Positions 30,285-42,200 of a DNA stretch of 60,000 nucleotides are shown here, one piece after another (position 1 is the stretch's first letter; every line of letters starts with the position of its first letter). The DNA is from Lineus longissimus (Eukaryota > Nemertea > Pilidiophora > Heteronemertea > Lineidae). The position numbers and the translations under genes are program-made. The stretch spans positions 6,202,001 to 6,262,000 of the forward strand of contig NC_088321.1 in the NCBI RefSeq assembly GCF_910592395.1, read 5' to 3'. Below the pieces are notes generated by a model. It saw only the letters and a list, made by a program, of their open reading frames with translations. It was not told the origin of the DNA and did not search any database.

Positions 30285-33200
30285 ATGGATCCAGCGTTGC
30301 TGAAGGAGAGAGAAGCTTTCAAAAAGAGGGCGCTAGCACAACCATCAGTCGAAAAGAGAAAGGCCCAGAAAAGAACTGAAAATGATCGCAGTACTAAGAA
30401 GGCACGGCCAGCGCCAAAACCTAAAGGTAAGCACCCTACCCTTGAAAGCCTCATACTTACTTAGGGCTCTTCATCCCTAGTGGCGCATAAGGCCACAACA
30501 CAACCTCCAGCCTCGTTCCATGTCAGCCCCATCAGTTTCAGCTCCTTTGACATAGTCCTCCTGGTAAGCACCCTACCCTTGAAAGCCTCATACTTACTTA
30601 GGGCTCTTCGTCCCTAGTGGCACATAAGGCCACAACACAACCTCCAGCCTTTTCAGTCTCGTGCTGCCCGTTGTGCCTCGTTCCATGTCAGCCCCATCAG
30701 TTTCAGCTCCTTTGACATAGTCCTCCTGGTAAGCACCTACCCTTGAAAGCCTCATACTTACTTAGGGCTCTTCGTCCCTAGTGGCACATAAGGCCACAAC
30801 ACAACCTCCAGCCTTTTCAGTCTCTTGCTGCCCGTTGTGCCTCGTCCCATGTCAGCCCCATGAGTTTCAGCTCCACTGACATAGTCCTACTTCATTTGAC
30901 TTTGGGCCAGCCTCGTTTGTTCTTTCCCTGGGGGCTCAAATGCAGGGCAGTCTTTGGTATGCTGCTTGGATTCATTCAGAGGACATGTCTAAGCCATCAA
31001 AGTCTGCAGCATCCGATTACGCGGCAACGTTAGAACTCTTGATCTGCGTCAGCTGACGGATCGGAGAGCTTCATTAGAGATTATCCTTGGCCAGAACACT
31101 TGGCAGATCCATCGCAGACACCTGTTTGAAAGCCTCATAGCCTAGTGGTTGATAAAAGTACTGTGGGTTACCACGCAATTCGGCCCAGATTCGGAACCAA
31201 GGCTTTGTGTTCTTGATGAACCGTTGTAGATTTAAGGAACTAATATTCCTGACTCTTCACAGTCATTCGAATAAGACTTGACAAAACACCCGAGTGAGAA
31301 TATTTCGTTATCATAATGGATAATGTAGCCTTTATCATTCGATATTTCATTTGAGATGTTTTAGAATAGAAATTGATACCTCACTGTCGGTATTGATTGT
31401 CTCACAAAAACCGCTCGGATGGAGCTTAAATATTGGCTATGGTTTTGGTCTACATTTTAGCTCCAACCTCGCGGTTTTGGTGAGACAATCAATACCGTCA
31501 GTTCGGTATCAATTCCTTGAAGCCAAAGCTCCTAGTATCTGGTGTTTACGCTAGGGCAAGTTAAAGTCCCCACCAAGTGAGAAACATGAGTAGCTGGCGT
31601 GGACTTCCCTCCTTTGGCCAAAAGACCGGGGGCATAATGGTCAGTATGATGGCCGCGTCCCAGTGTTAACCAGTTCAATCAGAACATCAAGATTCAAACA
31701 GACTCGACGGCTTCGGGAGTTAAAACTGGCTGTGAAAGAATTTTGAAGGCCAAGTTTGCATGAAAGTTTAAGCCTAATGATTTTCATAGCTTTGCTCGTT
31801 GGCCGAAAACAGAAAAGTTTTTGAGTGGCTGTTTTAGTTTTGGTCTAATTGCAGCTAAAAATGTTTATGAGTTGAGCCTTTCAGTGAGTTTACTGTTTTA
31901 TTCATTTCAGCCGATTTTAACTACAAGGCAATGCAAGGAAGTTCACAGTTTAAGTTTGGAATATTGGCAAAAATAGTTAAATATATGAAGGTAAGATAAG
32001 AATACTAATCACTTGGTTTCGTTGACTGTTTTTTCCACCAGGACAAAAGTACCGAAAAGTGTTTTGCCGCTTAAGTAAAATAATCAAGTATGTGCAAATT
32101 TGAATAAAGGAGCCTTATAGCTGAGTGGTGAACTCCGACTACCACTCAAAAGGCCCCGGTTCGATCCCGGGTAGAACCCAGGAGTGTATTTCTGGATGAA
32201 CCGCTGTGGCTTTCAAGGAACGAAAATTACCGGCTCTCCACAGTCCTTTGAATGAGATGTAAAACCGAGGTTCCTTGAATCTGGTGTCTATGCCAGGGCA
32301 GGTTACAGACCCCACCAAGTGAGAAACATGAGTAGCTTGCGTGGACTCTACAGGGCTGCCTAAGCTTACACATTTGGGGGAAATCTCACACACAGGCCTG
32401 TGTACACTTTGTTAGGGCCATTTTACACTTTGACTCCAGAAAATGTCTTTAAAATTGTGCCGAAATCATCAGAAGACCCAAGTATGATATTTCCATTGCT
32501 GATTTACACTTTTTCACCGAGGGTTTTAGTTTTACACATTGCTGGACGAAGGCAGTTGTGACACTCCATCCGGCCGAAGTCTGGAGTCACTAGGCCTTGC
32601 CGAAGTCGTAGTCACTAGACCAATAAACCCAATTGGCGCCTACATGGCCTAACCATACTGGCACGCATGAACGCTCATCCCGCCTTGGAGGAGGAATACT
32701 CCGTGGAGAAAATCACCTCCAAGTGCAGAGCAAACGCCCAGGAAGGGGAAGAATAGAAGAAGGGAAATTGGATTCCATCAAATTGGATATCGTGATGCGA
32801 TTTTGGGCTGCACTCACCCTGTTTCTGCCCCTCTCATGTTCGAAGTTGCTCACAATGAAAAACAAATCCCCAACTGATACTAGCTCATATAGGCCAATAG
32901 AACTTCAGGTGACTACTTCAATCATAAAATTAACGCGATTTTTGGAAGAATATCTTATTTTCCTCTCCATCGGAAAAATAGAAGTTGTCCTTTAAAGAAA
33001 TCAATCGACAGCAGCTAGGTAGGTTAGAAAAAGCTACACAAAGTCCTCAATAGGGGTCCCTCCAATCTCATTGTACGTCAAAACTATTCACGCTTGTGCG
33101 AGGAATGTTATAGTGCTGTGTCAAACATTACCAGAATTATCGGAATTCAGGAATACCAGACGACTTGGAATCCTGACTTGGCACTCAATGCCGGGAATTC

Positions 33201-36200
33201 AGGATTTTGAATCAGCAGAGTTTGCCCTGATGACGCCAGCGTCGACACTGATGAAATTTAGGCCTACCCGATGTGAGTTGTTTTTCTCAGTGATTCATTC
33301 CTAACTTATTGAAACGTTCCTAGAGATTGCATTGTCAAACTCGTGTATCGTCCGCTTTTAATATTTCAGCAACGGCATCAACAGGGAGACACTTATCCAT
33401 TATCAATTGATGACATTCTTGACGAAACAAATCAACTTGATGTCGGAGCACGGCATAAACAATGGCTATCGACCGAGGTAGGTTATTTCCTCCCACTGTT
33501 CACCCTCCTCCAAACTCACTTTATCCCTGGTACCATCAGGGCAAGACCAATATACTGATATTTGATGAAATATGGCTATTGACCGAGGTAGGTTGTTTCC
33601 TCCCACTGTTCACCCTCCTCCAAACTCACTTTATCCCTGGTACCATCAGGGCAAGACCATTATACTGATATTTGATGAAATATGGCTATTGACTGAGGTA
33701 GGTTGTTTCCTCCCACTGTTCACCCTCCTCCAAACTCACTTTATCCCTGGTACCATCAGGGTAAGACCAATATACTGATATTTGATGAAATATGGCTATT
33801 GACCGAGGTAGGTTTCCTCCCACTGTTCACCCTCCTCCAAACTCACTTTATCCCTGGTACCATCAGGGCAAGACCATTATACTGATATTTGATGAAATAT
33901 GGCTATCGACTGATGTAGGTTGTTTCCTCCCACTGTTCACCCTCCTCCAAACTCACTTTATCCCTGGTACCATCAGGGCAAGACCATTATACTGATATTT
34001 GATGAAATATGGCTATCGACTGATGTAGGTTGTTTCCTCCCACTGTTCACCCTCCTCCAAACTCACTTTATCCCTGGTACCATCAGGGCAAGACCAATAT
34101 ACTGATATTTGATGAAATATGGCTATTGACCGAGGTAGGTTGTTTCCTCCCACTGTTCACCCTCCTCCAAACTCACTTTATCCCTGGTACCATCGGGGCA
34201 AGACCAATATACTGATATTTGATGAAATATGGCTATCAACCGAGGTAGGTTGTTTCCTCCCACCGTTCACCCTCCTCCAAACTCACTTTATCCCTGGTAC
34301 CATCAGGGCAAGACCAATATACTGATATTTGATGAAATATGGCTATCAACCGAGGTAGGTTGTTTCCTCCCACTGTTCACCCTCCTCCAAACTCACTTTA
34401 TCCCCGGTACCATTAGGGCAAGACCAATATACTGATATTTGATGAAATATGGCTATCGACCGAGGTAGGTTGTTTCCTCCCACTGTTCACCCTCCTCCAA
34501 ACTCACTTTATCCCTGGTGCCATCAGGGCAAGACCAATATACTGATATTTGATGAAATATGGCTATCGACCGAGGTAGGTTTCCTCCCACTGTTCACCCT
34601 CCTCCAAACTCACTTTATCCCTGGTGCAATCAGGGCAAGACCATTATACTGATATTTGATGAAATATGGCTATCGACCGAGGTAGGTTTCCTCCCACTGT
34701 TCACCCTCCTCCAAACTCACTTTATCCCTGGTACCATCAGGACAAGACCAATATACTGATATTTGATGAAATATGGCTATCGACCGAGGTAGGTTGTTTC
34801 CTCCCACTGTTCACCCTCCTCCAAACTCACTTTATCCCTGGTACCATCAGGGTAAGACCATTATACTGATATTTGATGAAATATGGCTATCGACCGAGGT
34901 AGGTTGTTTCCTCCCACTGTTCACCCTCCTCCAAACTCACTTTATCCCTGGTGCCATCAGGGTAAGACCATTATACTGATATTTGATGAAATATGGCTAT
35001 TGACCGAGGTAGGTTGTTTCCTCCCACTGTTCACCCTCCTCCAAACTCACTTTATCCCTGGTACCATCAGGGCAAGACCAATATACTGATATTTGATGAA
35101 ATATGGCTATCGACCGAGGTAGGTTGTTTCCTCCCACTGTTCACCCTCCTCCAAACTCACTTTATCCCCGGTGCCATCAGGGCAAGACCATTATACTGAT
35201 ATTTGATGAAATATGGCTATCGACCGAGGTAGGTTGTTTCCTCCCACTGTTCACCCTCCTCCAAACTCACTTTATCCCCGGTACCATCAGGGTAAGACCA
35301 ATATACTGATATTTGATGAAATATGGCTATCGACCGAGGTAGGTTGTTTCCTCCCACTGTTCACCCTCCTCCAAACTCACTTTATCCCTAGTACCATCAG
35401 GGCAAGACCAATATACTGATATTTGATGAAATATGGCTATCGACCGAGGTAGGTTTCCTCCCACTGTTCACCCTCCTCCAAACTCACTTTATCCCTGGTA
35501 CCATCAGGGTAAGACCATTATACTGATATTTAATGAAATATGGCTATCGACCGAGGTAGGTTTCCTCCCACTGTTCACCCTCCTCCAAACGCACTTTATC
35601 CCTGGTACCATCAGGGCAAGACCAATTTACTGATATTTGATGAAATATGGCTATCGACCGAGGTAGGTTTCCTCCCACTGTTCACCCTCCAAACTCACTT
35701 TATCCCTGGTACCATCAGGACAAGACCATTATACTGATATTTGATGAAATATGGCTATTGACCGAGGTAGGTTGTTTCCTCCCACTGTTCACCCTCCTCC
35801 AAACTCACTTTATCCCTGGTACCATCAGGACAAGACCAATATACTGATATTTGATGAAATATGGCTATTGACTGAGGTAGGTTATTTCCTCCCACTATTC
35901 ACCCTCCTCCAAACTCACTTTATCCCTGGTACCATCAGGGCAAGACCAATATACTGATATTTGATGAAATTCTTGTTGAGACCAACCAATGTTATGTCAC
36001 CCTCACCCTGCACACCACCCCTCCCTTGGGTCATCTTCTGCATCTCATGAGGATAAGGGCCATCCATTGAGTATGTACGTACTGAGCGAGGAGACAGTTT
36101 AGGAATTTTGGGGAAAATGCGTACAGCTGTAAATTTTGTCCAAATTGTGTGTACAAGGGGAGGGGTCTCAAAATCCGAAGTTTGATGCGTACATACAGTG

Positions 36201-39200
36201 GAACCTCCCTTAGCGGACACCTCTCTATTAAGGACACTAGTTTTGGTCCCAATTTGGTAGTTTCTATTCAATTTGACCTCTCTGATCAGGACACCTCTCT
36301 ATTAAGGCCAGCACTTGCCAGTCCCGAAGGTGTCCTTAATAGAGAGGTTCTACTGTACTTAATGGATGGCCCCATACTGGTATCAAGAGCCTTTCGAATC
36401 CAGCACCCAAAATATGATTCTGGGCCAGATGACCATCCATGAGCATGAATGTAGTATAGGACTGAAAAGCCTGTAAGACCTGGGTACAAGGTATTTTTAA
36501 AGTGGTCTGCATCCGCAAACTGTGCGTGATATAACGCTGAAAATGCGGGATATTGATGATAGATACATGATCTGATAGATGTTAAAGCGAAATGTTTATA
36601 TCAATACTGGTTTGGCAGTAATTCTTCAAAACACCACGAAAACGATATTTCCACTCAATCAACTAGACTTTGATGTTTTCACCCCAAATCTTGGTTCAGT
36701 ACTCAGACTGACATTGTCTTCCATGTCATCAAGAAAATTTTCAAAAAATGTTGATATTTTGAGAACATGTCCAAGTTGTCATTTTGCGATATTTGGAAGA
36801 ATAAATGGTTAATTAGCGTTGATATCCATATCTCACTTAGCATCAATCAGATTATGTATCTATCATCATTACGTTCCAAAATTTTCAGCAACATAATGGA
36901 AGAGTTTTGGCTCCACTTACCACTGTGCATGCGCATGGTGAATCTCTTTTCACCAGGAAAAAACTGAAGCTATTACAGTGGAACCTCCCTTAGCGGACAC
37001 CTCTCTATTAAAGATAACCTCTCTATTAAGGATAACCTCTCTATTAAGGACAACCTCTCTATTAGTATTAAGGACACTAGTTTTGGTCCCAAATTGGTTG
37101 TTTCCATTCAATTTGACCTCTCTAATCAGGACACCTCTCTATTAAGGACATCACTTGTCAGTCCCGTTGGTGTCCTTAATAGAGAGGTTCTACTGTACAT
37201 CGGTGTCGTGAAAAGGTCAGATAGGGACCTGGAATGTAAAGTGCCACCTCGTTTGCTGATCAAAATATGAACCTCTCGAATGTCTCGTAACCCTTGTAGG
37301 CCTTCGTCAACAATCAGGACACCTCTCTATTTAGGACATCACTTGTCAGTCCCATTGGTGTCCTTAATAGAGAGGTTCTACTGTACTTCGTAGTCTTGAA
37401 AAAGTCAGACAGGGACCTGGAATAGAAAGTGCCACCTTGTTTGCTGATCAAAATCTGAACCTCTCTAATGTCTCGTAACCCTTGTAGGCCCTCGTCAACA
37501 ATCAGGACACCTCTCTATTAAGGACATCACTTGTCAGTCCCGTTAGTGTCCTTAATAGAGAGGTTCTACTGTACTTCGAAGTCTTGAAAAAGTCAGACAG
37601 GGACCTGGAATATAAAGTGCCACCTTGTTTGCTGATCAAAATCTGAACCTCTCTAATGTCTCATAACCCTTGTAGGCCCTCGTCAACAATCCCAAGATCA
37701 ACGTCGTGGATGACAATAAGTTTGTCTTCCGCCCGAAGTATAACATCCGAGACCGGAGGGGGTTAATGCGATTGCTGGAGCGGAATGACCTGAAAGGATT
37801 GGGCGGTGTTTTGATGGACGACGTCGAAGAGGCTGTGCCGAAATGTGGGCGAGTTATTCAGGTAGGCGCCGAGCTGACACGAGTGTCCTCTTTAACGCTA
37901 TAACACCTAGAGCCAGCGCAAGGGCTTATTCCCCTTGGCCCCGACGTTATCTTACCTGGAAATCATGTTTTTTTCTCCAGTGAGATCGACGGCGGTTATC
38001 ACCGTTCGCCTCCAGGTGTTATAGGGTTAAGAAACTCTCTAACAAGTTCATGCTGCAATAGACTCCAACCTAGCATCTTCCGTTGATGTCCATTGCAATA
38101 TCACAAATTTAGTATTTTTTGCAAACTTCTCTACAGGCTTATGCTGCACCCTAATGCCACCAACCTAAATTCGAATGCTCTATGCAATCACTGAGTTCAA
38201 GCATACTGTGCTATACACCCAAGCGAAGAGTCCATTGATCATGTTCTCTGTTATGCAGAGTACTTCATAACACTTTTTGTATCAGCTATACACCAACAAG
38301 TTAAAATGTACGTTTGTTCATCCTGAATATGAAAGAGGCAATAATTGGTGGAGCCCCATAGCCTAGTGGTCAATACTGCTTCCTACCCTGCAATAAGGCT
38401 CGGGTTTGATCCCCTTCTCAAGGAACTGTGTGGTCAACACTGCTTCCTACCCTGCAATAAGGCCCGGGTTTGATCCCCTTCTCAAGGAACTGTGTTGTCA
38501 ACACTGTTTCCTACTCTGCAATAAGACCCGGGTTTGATCCCCTTCTCAAGGAACTGTGTGGTCAACACTGCTTCCTACCCTGCAATAAGGCCCGGGTTTG
38601 ATCCCCTTCTCATGGAACTGTGTTGTCAACACTGCTTCCTACCCTGCAATAAGGCCCAGGTTTGATCCCCTTCTCAAGGAACTGTGTGGTCAACACTGCT
38701 TCCTACCCTGCAATAAGGGCCGGGTTTGATCCCCTTCTCAAGGAACTGTGTGGTCAACACTGCTTCCTTCCCTGCAATAAGGCCTGGGTTTGATCCCCTT
38801 CTCAAGGAACTGTGTTGTCAACACTGCTTCCTACCCTGCACTAGATCCGGGTTTGATCCCCTTCTCAAGGAACTGTGTTGTCAACACTGCTTCCTACTCT
38901 GCAATAAGGCCTGGGTTTGATCCCCTTCTCAAGGAACTGTGTTGTCAACACTGCTTCCTACCCTGCACTAGATCCGGGTTTGATCCCCTTCTCAAGGAAC
39001 TGTGTGGTCAACACTGCTTCCTACCCTGCAATAAGGCCTGGGTTTGATCCCCTTCTCAAGGAACTGTGTTGTCAACACTGCTTTCTACCCTGCAATAAGG
39101 CCTGGGGCCTTTTTCATGAAGCCTTCTTAGGGCCTAGTAAGCACTTACGTATTACTAGGTCGTTATTAGCGAATTACGCGGTATTCACGAAGCACCCGTA

Positions 39201-42200
39201 ACTTCAATCTATTTCGCAAGTCGTTACTAGTGTTACGTGAGGTGTTCGGGCTTCTTAGCGTGTTATCAGTCCATGCTTAGATAGTTGGACACATTTTTAG
39301 ACAAGGAGCATGGCTGCGTCGTTGATTGTGTTGGAAAATTTGGAAGCAAGGCGGGCTTTACGACGGCAGCGTGTGTTTAGAGATCGTCTACAACCGCTTG
39401 ACGTCTATGATGACGTAGATTTGTACAGACGATACCGGATGACTCGGCCGGTCCTTCTCGAAGTTATCGACCTGTTGCAGGATGACATTGCCCCGTATAC
39501 GCTGCGCTCGCACGCCGTTCCAGCAACTCTCCAAGTTTGCGTTGCGCTTAGATATTTTGCTACTGGCAGTTTGCAGTTGGACAATGGAGACATGTCAAAT
39601 GGCTTGAGTCAACCTACGATATCAAGGATTATTACCAGAGTTGCAACTGCTTTGCAGGGTAAAGCAAAACATTTCATAACATTTCCTCGAACAGCTGCTG
39701 AGCAAGAACGTCAGAAGGAAAGATTTTATACAGAACGCCATCGGATTCCGAACGTTATTGGCTGCGAAGATGGATCCCTTATTCCGATCAAATGTCCATC
39801 CGTAAACGAGAATGCATACGTGTGCAGGAAACAGTGGCATGCCATTAATGTGCAGGGGATTTGTACTTATGATTTGAAATTTTCAAATATAGTAGCCCGA
39901 TGGCCAGGTGCCACCCATGATGCGTTTATCTGGTCCAACTGCAATTTAAAGGTGAAGATGGAACGCGGCCTGAATGATGGAGGATACTTGCTCGGTGACA
40001 GTGCCTACCCACTTAGACCCTGTCTCATGACCCCAGTCTCCCGCCCAGCAGATGCAGCGGACAGACAATACAACGTTCACCACAGGCGAGTACGAAACAT
40101 CATTGAACGAACCTTTGGAAGATGGAAAAACCGATGGAGGTGCTTGCACAAAGAAGGTAAATTATGTCCTTATTGGTGAATCAGGAGAGATCGCCAGTTT
40201 CTAGACACCGACAGCATCTGTCTGCAAATGGCTATTATAGCCATTCTCAGACAGTGCTGCAGCATTTCACCCCATAACATTGCTGCATAGACTGCTTTGC
40301 AGTACAAGTTCCATTTCGATTTCGACTGACTTTCCCCATTCTCATTTCTTTAATAAGATGCCTTTTTTGCAGGTGGAACTCTTCGATTAAGCCCCGAGAA
40401 GTGTTGCTCGGTGATCATTGCAACATCTGTGCTACATAACATCTGTGAAAACCACGGCCTCCCTGTCCCAAACGACCCACCAGCCAATGTGGATAATCCC
40501 GATGATGACGTCAACAATAGACCAATCCTCGATGTCGATGTCGAAGAAAGAGGTGTTGGAGAAAGGGCACGCTTGATAGATCAGCATTTCAGGAATATGT
40601 AGTATGTATTTAAAACAGAACTTTATTTCCAATTAACCAAAACATTTTAATTGATGTGTACAACCAAAATGGTGGTACATGTAACAAGAGACGTTTTCAA
40701 CATCATGTTACAATCAACAACGATAAACAGTAAGGTTGTAGAGCATTTGATTACTGGCGAGACTGCCAAACTACAATTCCAACGATCTTCTTTCATCAAC
40801 AAATAAACATCATGTTTGTACAGAACAATGTACTGTGATCAAGGTATAAATTCATACCAACAACCAACACGATTTTGATGAAAGCACAATCTTATCAGTT
40901 ATTCCTTACTTCACTATCTATCTAACAAACAATGTAGCAGTTATACAGCAACAACATCACTTTAAAATTGCGTGATATATGTAGGTCACTCTCCTTTGGC
41001 CATTTTTTCAAGTACAGAGAATGCCGATGACCTGGACTTGTTCTCCTTTGGTTTTGAGCCAGTTTTCTGGGATTCGCTGGTTTCCGTAACAGCATCCACT
41101 AGTACCTCCAATAGCCATACTGCATTTTTTGCGAGATGAACCTTTGTTTCTTCCAGATGAAGCCGTTGTTCTTCCACGTCAAGTCGCTTGCTCTCGATTT
41201 TGACCCGTTCCTTCTCCACATCAATTAGTTCAACGGCATGTGAAAGCTTCTTATCTGCGAGAGACAAACCAGTTGAAGACGCCTTGGAAGAGCCAGCAGT
41301 GGGACGACAGCTCTTGGGTTGTCGGGCAGGACTTGGCGGCGGTGAAGGGGATCGGGTGTCATCTTCTGAGCTGCTATCGTTCGGGCGCGTGATGGTTGCT
41401 GTAACCTTACGAATTCTCTGGAAAATACATTTGATAGACTTAAATGCAAAAAGCCATTAAACATGAGTGAGGTCTTAGTATGTCTTTAGTTGTTATTTAC
41501 TTCCTTCTCATATAGAAGGCCAGTACTGAAACGGGCACGTCAGGAGATACGTTTTCTTTCCTAATAACGACACAAGCAAATGAGAAAAAGCATTGCACAG
41601 ATCGTTGTGCAGCCACCTGGAAAGTTGCGATCTTCCCTTATCACTGCTTATGCCTCCAGTAATCAAAAACCTATTTACCTCGGGTGATTTCCGCAATTCA
41701 ACGGTATGGAATGTATGCAATGACTTCTTTGCTGCGACAGACAAACCAGTTGAAGACGCCTTGGAAGAGCCAGCAGTGGGACGACAGCTCTTGGGTTGTC
41801 GGGCAGGACTTGGCGGCGGTGAAGGGGATCGGGTGTCATCTTCTGAGCTGCTATCGTTCGGGCGCGTGATGGTTGCTGTAACCTTACGAATTCTCTGGAA
41901 AATACATTTGATAGACTTAAATGCAAAAAGCCATTAAACATGAGTGAGGTCTTAGTATGTCTTTAGTTGTTATTTACTTCCTTCTCATATAGAAGGCCAG
42001 TACTGAAACGGGCACGTCAGGAGATACGTTTTCTTTCCTAATAACGACACAAGCAAATGAGAAAAAGCATTGCACAGATCGTTGTGCAGCCACCTGGAAA
42101 GTTGCGATCTTCCCTTATCACTGCTTATGCCTCCAGTAATCAAAAACCTATTTACCTCGGGTGATTTCCGCAATTCAACGGTATGGAATGTATGCAATGA

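Noticed and set aside
33462-35957. Chain of about 23 small ORFs ([17 protein letters not shown]...)
   Set aside because: Repeat artefact of the 110-bp array. The Met comes from copied exon 3 sequence in another frame.
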